Below, one piece after another: positions 1 to 10,300 of a DNA stretch of 39,848 nt. The position numbers and the translations under genes were made by a program. The notes beneath the pieces were generated by a model. It saw only the letters and a program-made list of their open reading frames with translations. It was not told the DNA's origin and did no database searches. Where the stretch lies: assembly GCA_003427395.1 (NCBI GenBank), contig BFEA01000021.1, forward strand, positions 4,394,222 to 4,434,069, given 5' to 3'. Each line of letters opens with the position of its first letter. Positions within the stretch are counted from its first letter, which is position 1. Source of the DNA: Chara braunii (Eukaryota; Streptophyta; Charophyceae; Charales; Characeae).

Positions 1-10
1 AAAAAAAAAA

Positions 11-56
<46 letters not shown>
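1..56. repeat. Poly-A followed by (GA)n microsatellite
   Basis: About 19 A residues run directly into a pure GA dinucleotide tract. It lies at the window edge, so its full length is unknown. A poly-A next to (GA)n could be the tail of a retroelement lying to the left, but nothing in the window proves it. Confidence 0.9.
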
Positions 57-59
<3 letters not shown>

Positions 60-324
60 CCGCACGCCGGTCTGCACGCAGTTCGTACCTGGGCAGCGCG
101 AGCAACAACGGGAAATCCCAACGGCGCTGCGCGGAGACAACAACGCGCGTCTGAATAGCCAATCTGCCTACGGTAGCTAGATTGCCATGCCCAGGAACTG
201 TTGAAATAGAGACTTGAGTTCGAACCCGCCAATTGTCTGGGCCCCTTGGTTGGGCCCTGCCCCTCCCTGCCACCAACGAAATGAAAACCTGGAGAAGTCC
301 TAAAAAAAAAAAACTGGAGAAGTT
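57..324. other. Unassigned sequence, no gene seen
   Basis: No supported reading frame. The string GAGTTCGAACCCG near 215-227 resembles a tRNA/SINE B box, but I find no convincing A box at the right distance upstream and no cloverleaf, so I do not call a tRNA or SINE. An A-run lies at 302-313. Confidence 0.5.
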
Positions 325-352
325 GCCTTGCTGGCCACTCACCAAATGTGAA
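325..352 (+). mobile_element. Decayed terminal arm of the 7636-type MITE family
   Basis: The stretch resembles the left arm of the MITEs at 6530 and 7636 and shares the string CACTCACCAAATGTG with the former. No matching right arm is clear. LINE1 inserted 10 bp to the right, so the rest of this copy may be lost or displaced beyond 6343. Assignment rests on about 28 bp only. Confidence 0.4.
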
Positions 353-361
353 AGGGACAAA

Positions 362-375
362 AGTGCGGGCAGTTT
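362..375. repeat. Target-site duplication of LINE1 (left copy)
   Basis: AGTGCGGGCAGTTT here is repeated exactly at 6329-6342. The two copies bracket LINE1, and this one lies directly beside the poly-T that is the element's poly-A tail on the minus strand. Its last T residues merge with the tail, so the boundary is ambiguous by about three bases. Confidence 0.92.
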
Positions 376-395
376 TTTTTTTTTTTTTTTTTTTT
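373..395 (-). other. Poly-A tail of LINE1 (poly-T on plus strand)
   Basis: An uninterrupted T run at the low-coordinate end of the minus-strand LINE is the expected 3' poly-A tail. It directly abuts the target-site duplication, which fits target-primed reverse transcription. Confidence 0.9.
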
Positions 396-1083
396 ACCAC
401 TAGTACCTTTGTGGCTTGGGAAAATAGCGGGCCTCGGGTAGGCGTCCAACCTTTTCAGAGGCCGAAACGAAATGACGGCCGCCTATCAGATTTATCAATG
501 GCAGTCGTCAGGAGTTTGGGGAAACTGCCATTTTTCCCTATTTTCCCAAGGGGGAAAGGTAAAACAGAGGCCGGGAACCCTCTACAAACAACCCGGAAAA
601 GGAATTCTGGGACCTTTACCCAGCTTTGGTTCAGGCGTTGGGAAGACATCCAGAGCAGAAAAAGGGCCAAAACCAGACCGCTGCTCTGACTGGTCCACAA
701 CCCCGTAAAAAAGGAAAAATAACAAACAAAAGGAACCAAAGGACCCATCATAGCAGAAAAACCTCACAAACCCAAAACTGGGGACCTTCCTACTAAGGTG
801 CCTACCGTGGCCTGAATGGCCAGTCCCGCTCTCCTATCTAACTATCTAAGTGACACAAAATTTCCTTTCCTTGCCTATCCACAGCGGTAGAGTCCCCACA
901 GGACTCTTGAAGCACCTAGACACTCCATCCACCCTGATCCACCGGCGGGGAGTCATTCCCCCTGCCTGCCTACTGCGGCAGAATAACCGAGTGCCCTGGT
1001 ACAAGGAGGTGCTACTCTACCTCTGCACTACTTTTCGAAGAACCACTGATCCAATTCTAGTTTTCCAGCTGTCGTTATCCGGG
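396..1083 (-). other. 3' UTR of LINE1
   Basis: This is the stretch between the last ORF2 stop at 1084 and the poly-A tail. Frames of 60-113 residues exist on both strands, but none shows a recognisable domain and they overlap one another. I read the interval as non-coding LINE 3' UTR. Confidence 0.7.
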
Positions 1084-4000
1084 CTAATCTGTCCACAATG
1101 CACCAAGTGCAAACAAACCACCTCTTCCCTTCCTTGCCGCTTGGATGGCTCTACGTAGTAGAGTACGGAATGAGCACCGGATTTCCTTGTTGGTGAGTTC
1201 TCTGTTGTTCAAAGTTACGCAGTTCCTCTCCTTCCAAATCACTTTCATGCCTACTGCTCTAGCCGTCTGAGCAACATAACCCCAACCCACTTCTTTCTGC
1301 AGGGAGTCAGGGATACCTACTAGCAGTACCCATTCTCTGGACCAGGGCAGAACCCTTCTTGTTATTTTGGACCAGTGCCTGTTCCACCATTGCCAAATAC
1401 GGTGGGAACTTGGACAGTCCCACCGTAGATGGGGGTTGGATGCAAACGCCCATTGATACCTGTGGCATGTGAGTTCAACCTGGATCCCTCTCTGTGTCAG
1501 CCATACCGCTGACGGAGTCGCAAGAAAGGATAGGAGCCATAGCAGCGCTGCTTGTCGCTGGTTGGGGATAAGTTTGAGTTGTTCCCAACACTTTGAAATG
1601 GTGGCTCTGATCTCATCAGGCGGGAGTTGGAGAACCTGCAACTATCTGCATACTGCAACTGTTAGGGGTTGGCGTGGAGGAGCCAAGAGCTTATATCCAA
1701 GTTGAGCCTGATACTTGGTTAGAGGTAAGTTCTCTCCGTTCTTTCCCCTTGCTCTCCAAGTCCACAATGTCGGGTCTAATCTCAGTGCCGAGACTGGCAG
1801 TCCATCTGAAAGGACTGAATACGTCGGATTACCATTTTCGTCTTGTTCTTCCATCAATCTCACCTGCTCCAACCTCTCCCCCAATTCAGGTTGTCTGTTT
1901 TCCACTGGTCTTAGGGGCTGGGACTCTGTTTCGTAGTCCTGTGGTTTCCAACATTGGAAAACTCTCTTACCATCCGAGTGAGATAGGAGTTTCCAGAAGT
2001 CCGTTAGAGGCTGTGCAGCGGAGGTCTGATACCAAGTGCCCGAGGGATCTAGTCTCGCTGGATCAATTAAGTTATTTCAGGCTTCCGGAATTGCAGCGAT
2101 AACAATTGCTGACTTTTCCTCCAGATTCCTGACAGCTCCCAATGATTATTGCAGTTCTGACTTAGTCTTCCAGCAATTAAGTGTTTGGTTCCACAAGTCG
2201 TTGATGGTGACAACTCCTCGTTCCATCCATGTTATGCCGAAGTTGTCTGGGGCTGTGTCTGCCTTCGACTAGTTCCCTGTGTTGTCACAGACGTGGGGGG
2301 TTTCGAAAATTGGTTCGTTGAAGACCTCCTATTTTGTGACAGGCTGTTCCCAAACGTTTGGATGTAGTCTGCGCCATGCCTTGATAATAGGTGCCCATAA
2401 AGGATTCGTTATCACCCGCATAAGGTTTCCAAAGGAACTTTGCTGCTCGCCGTCTCAACATGGGAATCAGTTGTTGGCCGAGTCTTCTTACTGTTTCAAT
2501 GAACCAGAGGAGAGTGAACAACGAGGAGTTCAAGATCATAGCTCTGTCAAAGATCGACAAATGAGGGGCTTTCCCCCATGTAGCTAATATGTGTCGTACC
2601 TTTTGCAGGAGTAATCCATCCTGATCCGCGGAACAATCCATTAATGTTATTTGTACACCCAAGAACCTCTCCGATTCATTCCAACCTACTTGTTTCATTC
2701 CCCATCTCGCACTTGGGGTGTAGCGGTCCGGAAGCAGAAAGACAGACTTGTGCCAGTTAACTGATGCTTCAGAGAGCTAGGAATACTCTTCTAAGCAGGC
2801 TTTGAGTGCGCCTAGTGACTCCGGGGTGTTTTTGGAGACGGCCAATAGATCATCTGTCAATGCTTTGGCACGACAGTCCAGGTTTCCTAGCGGGAGTCCC
2901 TGAATATGTGGGTGCGCTTTAATGTTATTTAGTAATACTTCCAACTGGGTTACAAGCAGCAGGGGCGCGAGTAGGCATCCGTGTCTGAGCGAGCGGGTTA
3001 GAGAGAACTGATTCGAAATTTTCCCGTTCACCATTACAGCTGTTGTTGAGAAAACATACAGAGTTGTTACCCAGGTATATAAGTTATCACCGAAGTTTAA
3101 CCATTTGAGCGTGGATAAGACATACGACCAATTCACTCGGTCGTATGCTTTCTCCAAGTCAAGAAGCAGCACCATCACGTCTAAGTCTGAGTCTGTTATG
3201 ATCTCCAAGACTTGGACAATTGTTACTATGTTTCTCAAGATAGATCTGCCTCGTACGAAGGCGGCTTGGTCCTCTTTGACCAGAGATGGGAGAACAATGC
3301 CCAATCTTCATGCGAGAGTCTTGGTCAGAAGTTTATACCACACATTCAACAGAGCTATAGGCCGGTAGTTCCTAATGTCTGTTTTTACCTCCTTTCTTAT
3401 AAAGGACAGGTATAATGTCATTGCGCATGTTCCTTGGTAGTCTTCCCCCTGTCAGTACTGAGTTGTATATTTCCACTAGGTTGCCTCCTATCTCCTCCTA
3501 GATTACTAGGTACAATTCAACTGGCATTCCATCGTCCCCTGAGGCTTTCCCGTGAGCCATTAATTTCAGTGTCTGGAGGACTTCTTCATTTGTTATGGGT
3601 CTGTCTAAGAGAAGGCGAGAGGACTGTGACAATCTGACCGAGGAGTTTTCCCAGTGAGATGAACCCAAGAAAATATTTATGTTTACGTTACTACCCTGTA
3701 GTCTGGAAGTGAGAATGTCCCTATAATACAGGGCAACATATTCACTTAGATTGATTAGGTCTTTCGCACGGGGGGCCTGGGGGTCGAAAGGGTGAACCCG
3801 TTCGACGATTGGCAGGGTTTTTTGCCTCGGTACCAGTTTTTTGAAGGATTCCTTGCTCATTCTATCGTAGACAACAATTCCCCTAACTCTTAATCGATCT
3901 ACCCAGACTTCTGACTTCTTTTGCTGGAGAGCATCTCATTCCGCTATCAGTTTAATTCTCTCTCTACCCCAAACTGCCTGAGAAATCGGGTGACCGTTCA

Positions 4001-4900
4001 TTCTTCTCTCTACCATTGCAATTTTCCTTTTCAATGCACTCTCCTCCTTATTCCTTTTTACTTCCAAGATTCGAGAATAGACATTTAAGTGATTGGAGAA
4101 CATCACTGAACCCGCATGCCACCATTCATCTAAAGAAGATTACTCTTGCTTCGTCCGCATCCAGTCATTCCAAAACCTCTTCATCCAAGCTACGAGGCCT
4201 GGATCCTCCAAGTTCTGCACGTTAAATTTGAAGTAGCCTTTCCCTCAAGCTGCTACAGTTGTGTGCAGCTGTAATAAGACGACTTTCTCCTTGTAATTCC
4301 AACTCCCTCACAAAAGTTGGAGTGTCAGGTGTAACCGTCTTCCTGAGGATTAGCAAGTCTGTAGGGATCAATCAGGGCTAGGCTATCCATTAGGCTGAGG
4401 AGGGTCAGGACATCAATCGGATTCTGGCTACCTGGTTTAGCAACCTCTAAGTATAGGGAAGTGTTTCAGCCGCCTACGATAATAAAGTTAGTACAGTCCA
4501 GTATAATAGCCAGTAGGTCAACAAAGAAATTTGCTCTCTCTTTCCTATCCGTCGGTGCATAGATGCAGGTGATTAGCCATTCCTCGTTATCTAACCATAG
4601 CTTAACCCAAGCCCAACGGCCCCATAGATCCGCATAGTAATCTATAATCTCAATGCCAGCATCACGATGGAGGAGAATCGCCACCCCGACTCTGGTTCCT
4701 TGTGGCGGGGACCAAATTTGGGGGCCGTCCCACCAAGACCCCAATTGAGAGATACATTGCTCACTTAGCTTACATTCCTGGAGACAGGCTATGTGAATTC
4801 GCTTCTTGTGTAGCCACGATTTTAGCCTAGTTTTTTTGTACTTACCTCCCGAGTCTCCCAGGCCGCGCATATTCCACGTGGCCAAACTAAGTCTACCTAT
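1084..4900 (-). pseudogene. LINE1 ORF2 (endonuclease-reverse transcriptase), broken
   Basis: The ancestral product nicks target DNA and reverse-transcribes the element RNA. The APE-type endonuclease starts near 4885 with TWNMRGLG and runs to about 4466, with LQECKL and IYAPTDR boxes; the GDWN box is broken by a stop right after IIVGG. A pre-RT block near 3520 carries GKASGDDGMPVELY. The RT palm at 3304-2777 has DQAAFVRGRSI, DLEKAYDRVNW and a changed RQGCPLSPLL-type box (RHGCLLAPLL). Its catalytic YADD box near 2857-2849 reads LTDD. A thumb block with FLGVQI starts near 2665, and the C-terminal region at 1641-1084 has an IWKERN box and a decayed Cys/His cluster. Frame changes occur near 4466, 3498, 2777 and 2285. 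No ATG precedes the endonuclease; an ATA at 4900-4898 sits where LINE2 has its start ATG, so the start codon may be mutated. Confidence 0.9.
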
Positions 4901-6211
4901 TCAAGGTGGCTCTCCCAGATCCCTGGATTGGGGTCGACGTGCTCGTGTTTGCGGGCTGGATCTCCCACGGCTTCATGAGGAATTCACGGAGGAACGTCAA
5001 GTTAAACTTCTTATCTCTCGCTAGCTTGCCATCCAGTTGAATTAAGAATTCAGCAGAGCGAAGCGGTGGTACTCTGATCGTGCACAACTCCTGCATGCGG
5101 CCTTCTGCAAACCAAGCCATCGGGAGTAACCTTAGGCCTTCACATTCCAACTGAGCTAACTGGGCGTCGTGGATGCGTGCATCCAAGATAGGGGTGAAGA
5201 ACTTGAACTTCCTCCCGTCTGGGAGGTCGTGTACAAATCTCGGCATTGGTTCATCTGGGATTAGACGAACGATGAATTTCTCTCTGACCGCCGTCTGAAC
5301 GAGCTGAGTGACGGCCGTTGGCATAGGTTGCTCCGGGGCGGGAGTACTGAACATTTCAGGCCCCCCATCTAGTCCGCTCCATGCAATAATCCAGAAATTG
5401 CCTTTTGCCGCCGTACACATGATTGGAAGGATCTTGTTCACAACATTGTTGAGTTGCCCTCGAGCCAATGAGGCCGGCGCTCTTTGTCTTGTGGTCTTCA
5501 TGCCTGAATTCTCAGACTTAGGCGTTGAGGTCGTGGAGTCCTCTCGTAGCAAGTCTGATCCGCCACTCTCGCCTCTTCAATGCTTCCCCGGGGTGCTACC
5601 CCGGAGTCTTCCGCTTGACGCTGCCGAGCCTGGTCTGAACTCCCCTCCTCTTATATAACTGCTACTAGGGCCACCTGGCCCACCTTGGTTATGTGGCGTG
5701 CTGGCTGTCTGGTCGATATTCCAACCGCTTCCTCCGGATAAACACGTGGGTTGTAGTCTGGTCCCTTGCGTTGGAAGGTAGGGTTGAAAACCGCAGCGGC
5801 GCCTAGATTGAAGAGGGGCTGGACAAACCCTGACTGTTGAGGCATCCGGGCCTGTTGCAGCAGTGGGTGGCCTCCCGCTTGCGGCATCTCCTGGAGAAGC
5901 TGTGATAGGAGCGCGTTTGCTTGTACTAGTTGTGGTGTCGACATGAAGGATGGATTCTGGTACACGTTGGCGTAACCTGCTGCTGCAGCCAGGCCAGCTT
6001 GACTTGATTGACCTGCTTGGCTATGGGACATTGTAGTTGTTGGGTGTTCCCCTCCTCCTCCCAACGGACCGTGATAGCTTGGTCTTGGGTTGGCGTCCTG
6101 TCCAAGCGGCAGGCCTTCTGTTTGCGAAGAAGAAACTGTTTGCTGTCTTGGGCGGTTGCTGTTTCGCCGGCACTGCTCCGCTGTGCAAAGGCACGAACCA
6201 GGTGACGTCAC
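4893..6211 (-). pseudogene. LINE1 ORF1 (RNA-binding protein), broken
   Basis: The first protein of the LINE, expected to bind element RNA. The N-terminal part (6211-5651, 186 codons) is rich in Gln, Ala, Gly and Pro and has no domain I can name. After a frame break the C-terminal part (5552-4893, 219 codons) includes a segment with KFIVRLIPDEPMP and DGKLARDKKFNLTFLREFL. That segment aligns with the ORF1 C-terminus of LINE2 at 19150-19557, where the matching strings are FCFRLFPEDIMP and DKILLDKNLEFGSIQEIL, so the two LINEs are relatives. I see no CCHC zinc knuckle here, although LINE2 has one; it may have been lost with the frame break between 5651 and 5552. ORF1 stops a few bases from the ORF2 start region, the usual tight ORF1-ORF2 junction. 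Confidence 0.8.
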
Positions 6212-6328
6212 CTTCCAGACCGCCGTCTCGGTGATAGTGTCGAATTTTGGTTGCCGTTACCGGCCGAACCAGCGCTTGGTCCGAGCGCTAATTTGTGCCA
6301 GCGGAAGCGCTACAGGCCTCCCCCCCCC

Positions 6329-6342
6329 AGTGCGGGCAGTTT
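6329..6342. repeat. Target-site duplication of LINE1 (right copy)
   Basis: Exact second copy of AGTGCGGGCAGTTT, lying at the 5' end of the minus-strand LINE. Together with 362-375 it fixes the element boundaries. Confidence 0.92.
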
Positions 6343-6352
6343 GATCACAGTA

Positions 6353-6359
6353 CGGCCTC

Positions 6360-6390
<31 letters not shown>

Positions 6391-6422
6391 NTTTTTTTTT
6401 TTTTTTTTTCCGGCCTCAACTT
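6353..6422 (-). mobile_element. Poly-A-only insertion with 12-bp direct repeats and an internal N
   Basis: CGGCCTCAACTT occurs at 6353-6364 and again at 6411-6422. Between the copies there is only poly-T with one N at 6391 and one C at 6410. This is the expected footprint of a minus-strand retrotransposition that left little beyond its poly-A tail. The N may instead mark a collapsed gap that hides a longer element. Confidence 0.7.
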
Positions 6423-6529
6423 CGTCAACTCTTCGGCCGCAAAAGAAGAAAGCAGAGCCACAAAAAGAAAAAGGAAAATAAGACAAAAAGGGACTCACAG
6501 CTGCAGGCTGACAAGCCATGGAAAAAAAT
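6423..6529. other. Short unassigned spacer
   Basis: A-rich spacer between the poly-T insertion and the MITE. I see no feature in it. Confidence 0.5.
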
Positions 6530-6955
6530 GCCCTCGCCAGACTACTCACCAAATGTGCAAAATGAGAGTGAATCTTCCGCTAGAACATGGTAAGATGCAC
6601 TGCCATCAGTGTTGTTTTGTTTTGTTTTTTGTTCTTTTTTAGACTGTTGTTTTTTTTTTTTTTTTGGGGGGGGGGGTGTTTTGTTTTTTGTTTTTTCAAA
6701 GTAATCTATGTTCTTCTCTCATGTATCTCATCTTCTTTGCCAGTACTCATCTATCGCATCAGCTCGCTAAGGTAGTTTATGTATAGTACGGGGGGAACAC
6801 CAACCAACCCGGATCTCTCCCTACCAAGCCCACGGGGTAGGTTGGCACCACAGCAGTGGTGGAAGAGCAAGGCTGTACCAGTCCCTCATCACGGTGATGC
6901 GGGGTGGGCAGGCATTGCCGATTTTGTGCATTTGGTGAGTAGTGCGGCGATGCCC
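6530..6955. mobile_element. MITE, longer copy of the 7636 family
   Basis: The left end (CTACTCACCAAATGTGCAAA near 6542) and the right end (GCATTTGGTGAGTAGTGCGG near 6928) are inverted repeats of each other. The left arm aligns over about 75 bp with the left arm of the 122-bp MITE at 7636. The interior holds T- and G-homopolymers (6651-6678) and unrelated sequence, probably secondary insertions. No coding capacity. AAA lies on both sides, but it is too short to be a reliable duplication. Confidence 0.65.
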
Positions 6956-6984
6956 AAAGTAAGGTCCCGGCCTCAAATATCCTT

Positions 6985-7190
6985 GCAAAGATGGACATTT
7001 TGCAAAAGTACGGGGACATTTTGCAAAGATGGACAGTACCCAGTAGGGGCATTTTGAAAAGATGGCGGGTCCAACCGACGTCAGGGGCATTTCACAAAAC
7101 ACTTTTTTGTCAGAGGGGTATTCCGCTCTACCCACATCTTTTAGGGGCATTTTGGCACCAAACTCAAGTTATAGGGGTATTTTGCAAATT
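6985..7190 (+). repeat. Degenerate array of a GGGGCATTTTGCAAA motif
   Basis: A 12-15 bp motif of the type GGGGCATTTTGCAAA recurs about six times at irregular 20-45 bp spacing, near 6991, 7011, 7047, 7082, 7142 and 7171, with GGGGACATTTTG and GGGGTATTTTG variants. The sequence between copies differs, so this is not a simple tandem satellite. Confidence 0.7.
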
Positions 7191-7199
7191 ATTCCAAAA

Positions 7200-7635
7200 A
7201 CAAAACAAAAAAAAAGGGAGGCTGGCTCGGCCAAACCCCCTACAGTAGCACTATCACGTGGAGCTATCGGCGCCAGGGCGAGGGTGCCTGCACAAGAGTG
7301 CGGCCACCATACCCAGCCTGTCCCAGGCGGCCCACAGCAGCCGCTTTCATCCAAGCATGGGAGAGGAGTCTGGACAGCATGTAGGTTTGACAAGTCGGCT
7401 CTGTTATGCTGTGTGTGGGTGCTGACTCTGCTGAGGGTCGCAGTGCTGCATGGTGTTTACCTCACCGCCCTCTATACGCATTATGGAGCTATGACCAGGG
7501 CACTTTTTGTCCATCTGGCCTTAGATATGGAGATTAGACATGGAGCAGAGCACAAACTCTCTTTTGACATGGAGTCTGTATTAGCGCACGTGCTTCTTTA
7601 AGACCTGGCATGGAAGGTTGCATCTGCCAGTGATA
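7200..7635. other. Unassigned, no gene seen
   Basis: A plus-strand frame crosses this stretch (7062-7601), but it starts within the motif array and has no recognisable domain. I cannot support a gene here. Confidence 0.4.
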
Positions 7636-7757
7636 GGGCCTCGCTGCACTACTCTCCAAATGTGCAAAATGAGAACGAATCTTCTGCTAGAAGATGGAAA
7701 GACACACCTCCATGGTTCTTGACTTTTGTGCACGTGGAGAGTAGTGCAGCGAGGCCC
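7636..7757. mobile_element. 122-bp MITE with 23-bp perfect terminal inverted repeats
   Basis: Positions 7636-7658 are the exact reverse complement of 7735-7757 (ends GGGCCTCGCTGC / GCAGCGAGGCCC). A weaker stem extends inward through TGTGCAAAA. ATA lies directly on both sides (7633-7635 and 7758-7760), which would be a 3-bp target duplication as made by PIF/Harbinger-like elements; the superfamily is inferred, not shown. Related arms at 325 and 6530 show it is a repeated family. Confidence 0.85.
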
Positions 7758-8403
7758 ATAAGGTGTTACGTTCTTCCTGCTATGAGTGCTTCCATTTCTC
7801 CGGAGCTTTCTCCCTCTGTGTGGAGAAGCTGTCATCACAGCAGCTTCCTCAAGACCGGGTGCGGCAGCTTGTAGCTGTCCACGATTGGTGGTTTGAGTTG
7901 TCCTGCGAGAGCGTTTTTGTGCGTGGCAGGTTCCGCGTGTGAAGATTGTATGGAGCTATACTATTCTGGAAGTGCTTTCGGGCCCATCTGTAGTTTTTTT
8001 TTTTTTTTTTTTTTTTTTTGGATTGAGCACCTGAATGTGGACGTCTTTGTGGAGAAGTGCAGAAAGTCGCGATTGATCTGCATTTCTCAATCTCTGCTGA
8101 AAACCCATCTGAAAACCCATCTGTGCTAGTAGGACCACGCCCCCGACAATGCTCACCAGCTTTGAGAACCAGCAGTGCAGCATGGGACCGTGTGTCGAGA
8201 GCTTCATAGCCGTTGATCTTTGTGATCTACGGCCGCTGTCTCTTGGTAATCCGTGCTACCGTGCGAGTGGCTGGTTGTCTCCCTTTTTTTTTTTTTTTTT
8301 TAATTTTATTTTAAGACAAGGGCACAGTGCCCAAGGCTGATATTATCGATAAGAAGATTGAGGCCGGGGTCCTCACAGTCTACCCGGAGTGACCAAACCG
8401 AAC
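7758..8403. other. Unassigned sequence with two poly-T tracts
   Basis: Poly-T runs lie at about 7994-8019 and 8284-8301, each a possible minus-strand poly-A tail, but no element body or flanking duplication is clear. A 12-bp direct repeat AAAACCCATCTG occurs twice in tandem near 8099-8122. No supported coding sequence. Confidence 0.5.
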
Positions 8404-9800
8404 TTGCTGAGAACCGGGCTCAGCGTCCCTCATATGATGATAATGATGATCCTAATGATGAACATGATGCTAATGATAATGATTAGTATATAAAAAATTA
8501 TATATCAGTACTTCTGGCCTTCTAATCCTAGAACACCTCCTAGTCCTTCCTGTAACAGGACATTGTATATCAGAGACAATACCAACCTAACCAACGTCCC
8601 CCATAGCTTATCTCTTCTCGCCACCTAGCAGCCCCCCCTGGTTCGCCACTGGATTGCCTTCCTCGCTCGGCAAACCCCAGATCTCTCCACAAGTCCTCAC
8701 GCTCCTGCCATTTGCAGGTTACAGGGCAACGCCCAGCTCCGACCAGCGTCGTTCCGGCGTTGGCAAACCAGGGGCACAGAACAGAGCAACTAAAAAGATA
8801 TCAGTCCTGGATCGACCATTTCTGAAATCATATATCCCATATGTGGAAGAAGGCTAGATGCTGCCTAAAATTCCAGAACACCAGAAAGCTGAAAAGATGA
8901 TGATGATGATGCCGATCATGATGATAGTGATTGTGATGATTAGTATTTTAAAATATAGAAGACTATACTATCAGTACTTCTGGTCCCCTAATCCTAGCAA
9001 ACCTCCTAGCCCTCCCTGTAACAAGACATTGTGTCTCAGAGACAATGCCCTCCTAACCAATGCCGACCATAGTTGACCTGTTCTCGCCACCTAGACTATC
9101 CTTGGCCCCATAGGTTGTCAAGGCAGCCCCCCCGGTTCGCCACTGGATTGCCTTCCTCCCTCAGCCAATCCCCAGATCTCTCTAAAAGGCCTCACACTCC
9201 TGACAATGCAGGTTACAGGGCAACGCCCCAGCTCCGGCCAACGTCGTTCTGGCATTGACAAACCAGGTGCATAGAACAAAGCAACTCTGCAGATATCGGT
9301 CGAGATTCGATCATCTCTGAAATCCTGAATCCCGCATGAGAAAGAAAGCCTGAAGTCGCTAAGAATTACAGAACACCAGGATGCTTTTTTTCAGACAGGT
9401 TGCTATAGCATTCATATAATAGAAAAAGATGGAAACAAAAAGAAAGATTCTTCCCCCTCCCTTCCATCCTCCATTCCCTCCAATCCCCTATCCCATCATT
9501 GCCTCCGCTAAAGAAAAATGACCAATAATCCGTCCTCTTCTGCCCCAACTAGGTACAGTCCCACCTCATCTCCTCAACAACATACAGTTCCCACCCAAAG
9601 TATACCACTGCCTATCCCTTACCCTACTCTGCCTCCGCTGGGATTTACTCAGCCCCAGAATAGAGTTTCCTCACTATCTGCCCATGCCCTCTCCGGGGTT
9701 TCACCCCCCTCCTGATGAAACCCCTACAGAACTGGGCTCTCCCCGACCCATACCCCATTATCCCTCAGGAGAGTTTCTGAATATGCGAAAAAAATTATGA
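8404..9800 (+). repeat. Satellite-like block, copy A, with two tandem units
   Basis: The block opens with AACCGGGCTCAGCGTCCC. It then contains two tandem units about 466-494 bp apart, anchored by CAGTACTTCTGG at 8506 and 8972, and by a core with CCTCACGCTCCTG and GGTTACAGGGCAACGCC near 8717 and 9211. Each unit also carries a GATGAT-rich stretch. It closes with a C-rich segment (9466-9790). The same order of start motif, core and C-rich tail recurs at 12190-13750. No coding function is visible. Confidence 0.8.
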
Positions 9801-10300
9801 AATTATGGAGATTTCGCCCTAGTGGCTTTAGAATTATAGAGAAAGGCTGAACGTATGAGAGTACGAATGGTAGAAAAATAGACTGATAAAAAAAATTGAG
9901 AGTAGATATGCGTGGTGAAATGTAAACAAATTGTATTAATTATCAATTTTTGGTATTAAAAAATATCGTATAGTTTGTTAATGTGTAATCGAGTGATCAG
10001 AGATAAGATGATTGATATGATTGGAAAGATTGAGAATACAATAAGATTGTATTAATTAGCAATTTTCGGTATTAAAAAATACCATATAGTTTGTTAATGT
10101 GTAATCGAATGATCAGAGATAAGATGATAGATACGATTGAAAAGATTGAGAATATAATAAGATATTTAGATAGGCTGTTGATTATAGATAATAATATTAA
10201 TAATATTAAGAATGATTATTGTGATAATGAGAATGGATAGATTCTGAGATTTCTAGATCCGTAAAAAAAAAAAATAAAAAAAAAAAAATGTTAATTACGA
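9801..10300. other. AT-rich non-coding stretch
   Basis: A sharp drop in GC content after the C-rich tail of copy A. It contains the 116-bp tandem duplication listed separately and an A-rich run at 10263-10288. No gene seen. Confidence 0.6.
9931..10162 (+). repeat. 116-bp tandem duplication
   Basis: Two adjacent diverged copies, 9931-10046 and 10047-10162. They share TTGTATTAATTA at the start and AGTTTGTTAATGTGTAATCG and GATCAGAGATAAGATGAT inside, with a handful of substitutions. Confidence 0.9.

Larger units (their letters stand above)
376..6328 (-). mobile_element. LINE1: full-length, degenerate non-LTR retrotransposon
   Basis: A minus-strand LINE of about 5.95 kb. In element order it has a short leader (6328-6212) that begins with a run of G, an ORF1 remnant, ORF2 with APE-type endonuclease, reverse transcriptase and C-terminal region, a 3' UTR of about 690 bp, and a poly-A tail seen as poly-T at 373-395. 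It is flanked by an exact 14-bp duplication, so this is one complete retrotransposition event rather than a 5'-truncated one. Both ORFs carry many frameshifts and stops, so the copy is dead. The layout resembles plant L1-like LINEs; the exact clade cannot be set by eye. The leading G run may be non-templated addition at the 5' end. Confidence 0.9.

Noticed and set aside
205-240. tRNA or SINE B-box-like GAGTTCGAACCCG
   Set aside because: No A box at suitable distance and no cloverleaf could be formed by eye; one short match is not enough.
9700-9740. CTGATGA near 9714 as a hammerhead
   Set aside because: No stem II and no GAAA box at the right distance. Other CTGATGA-type strings (10888, 11036, 18201, 32371, 38392) fail the same test.
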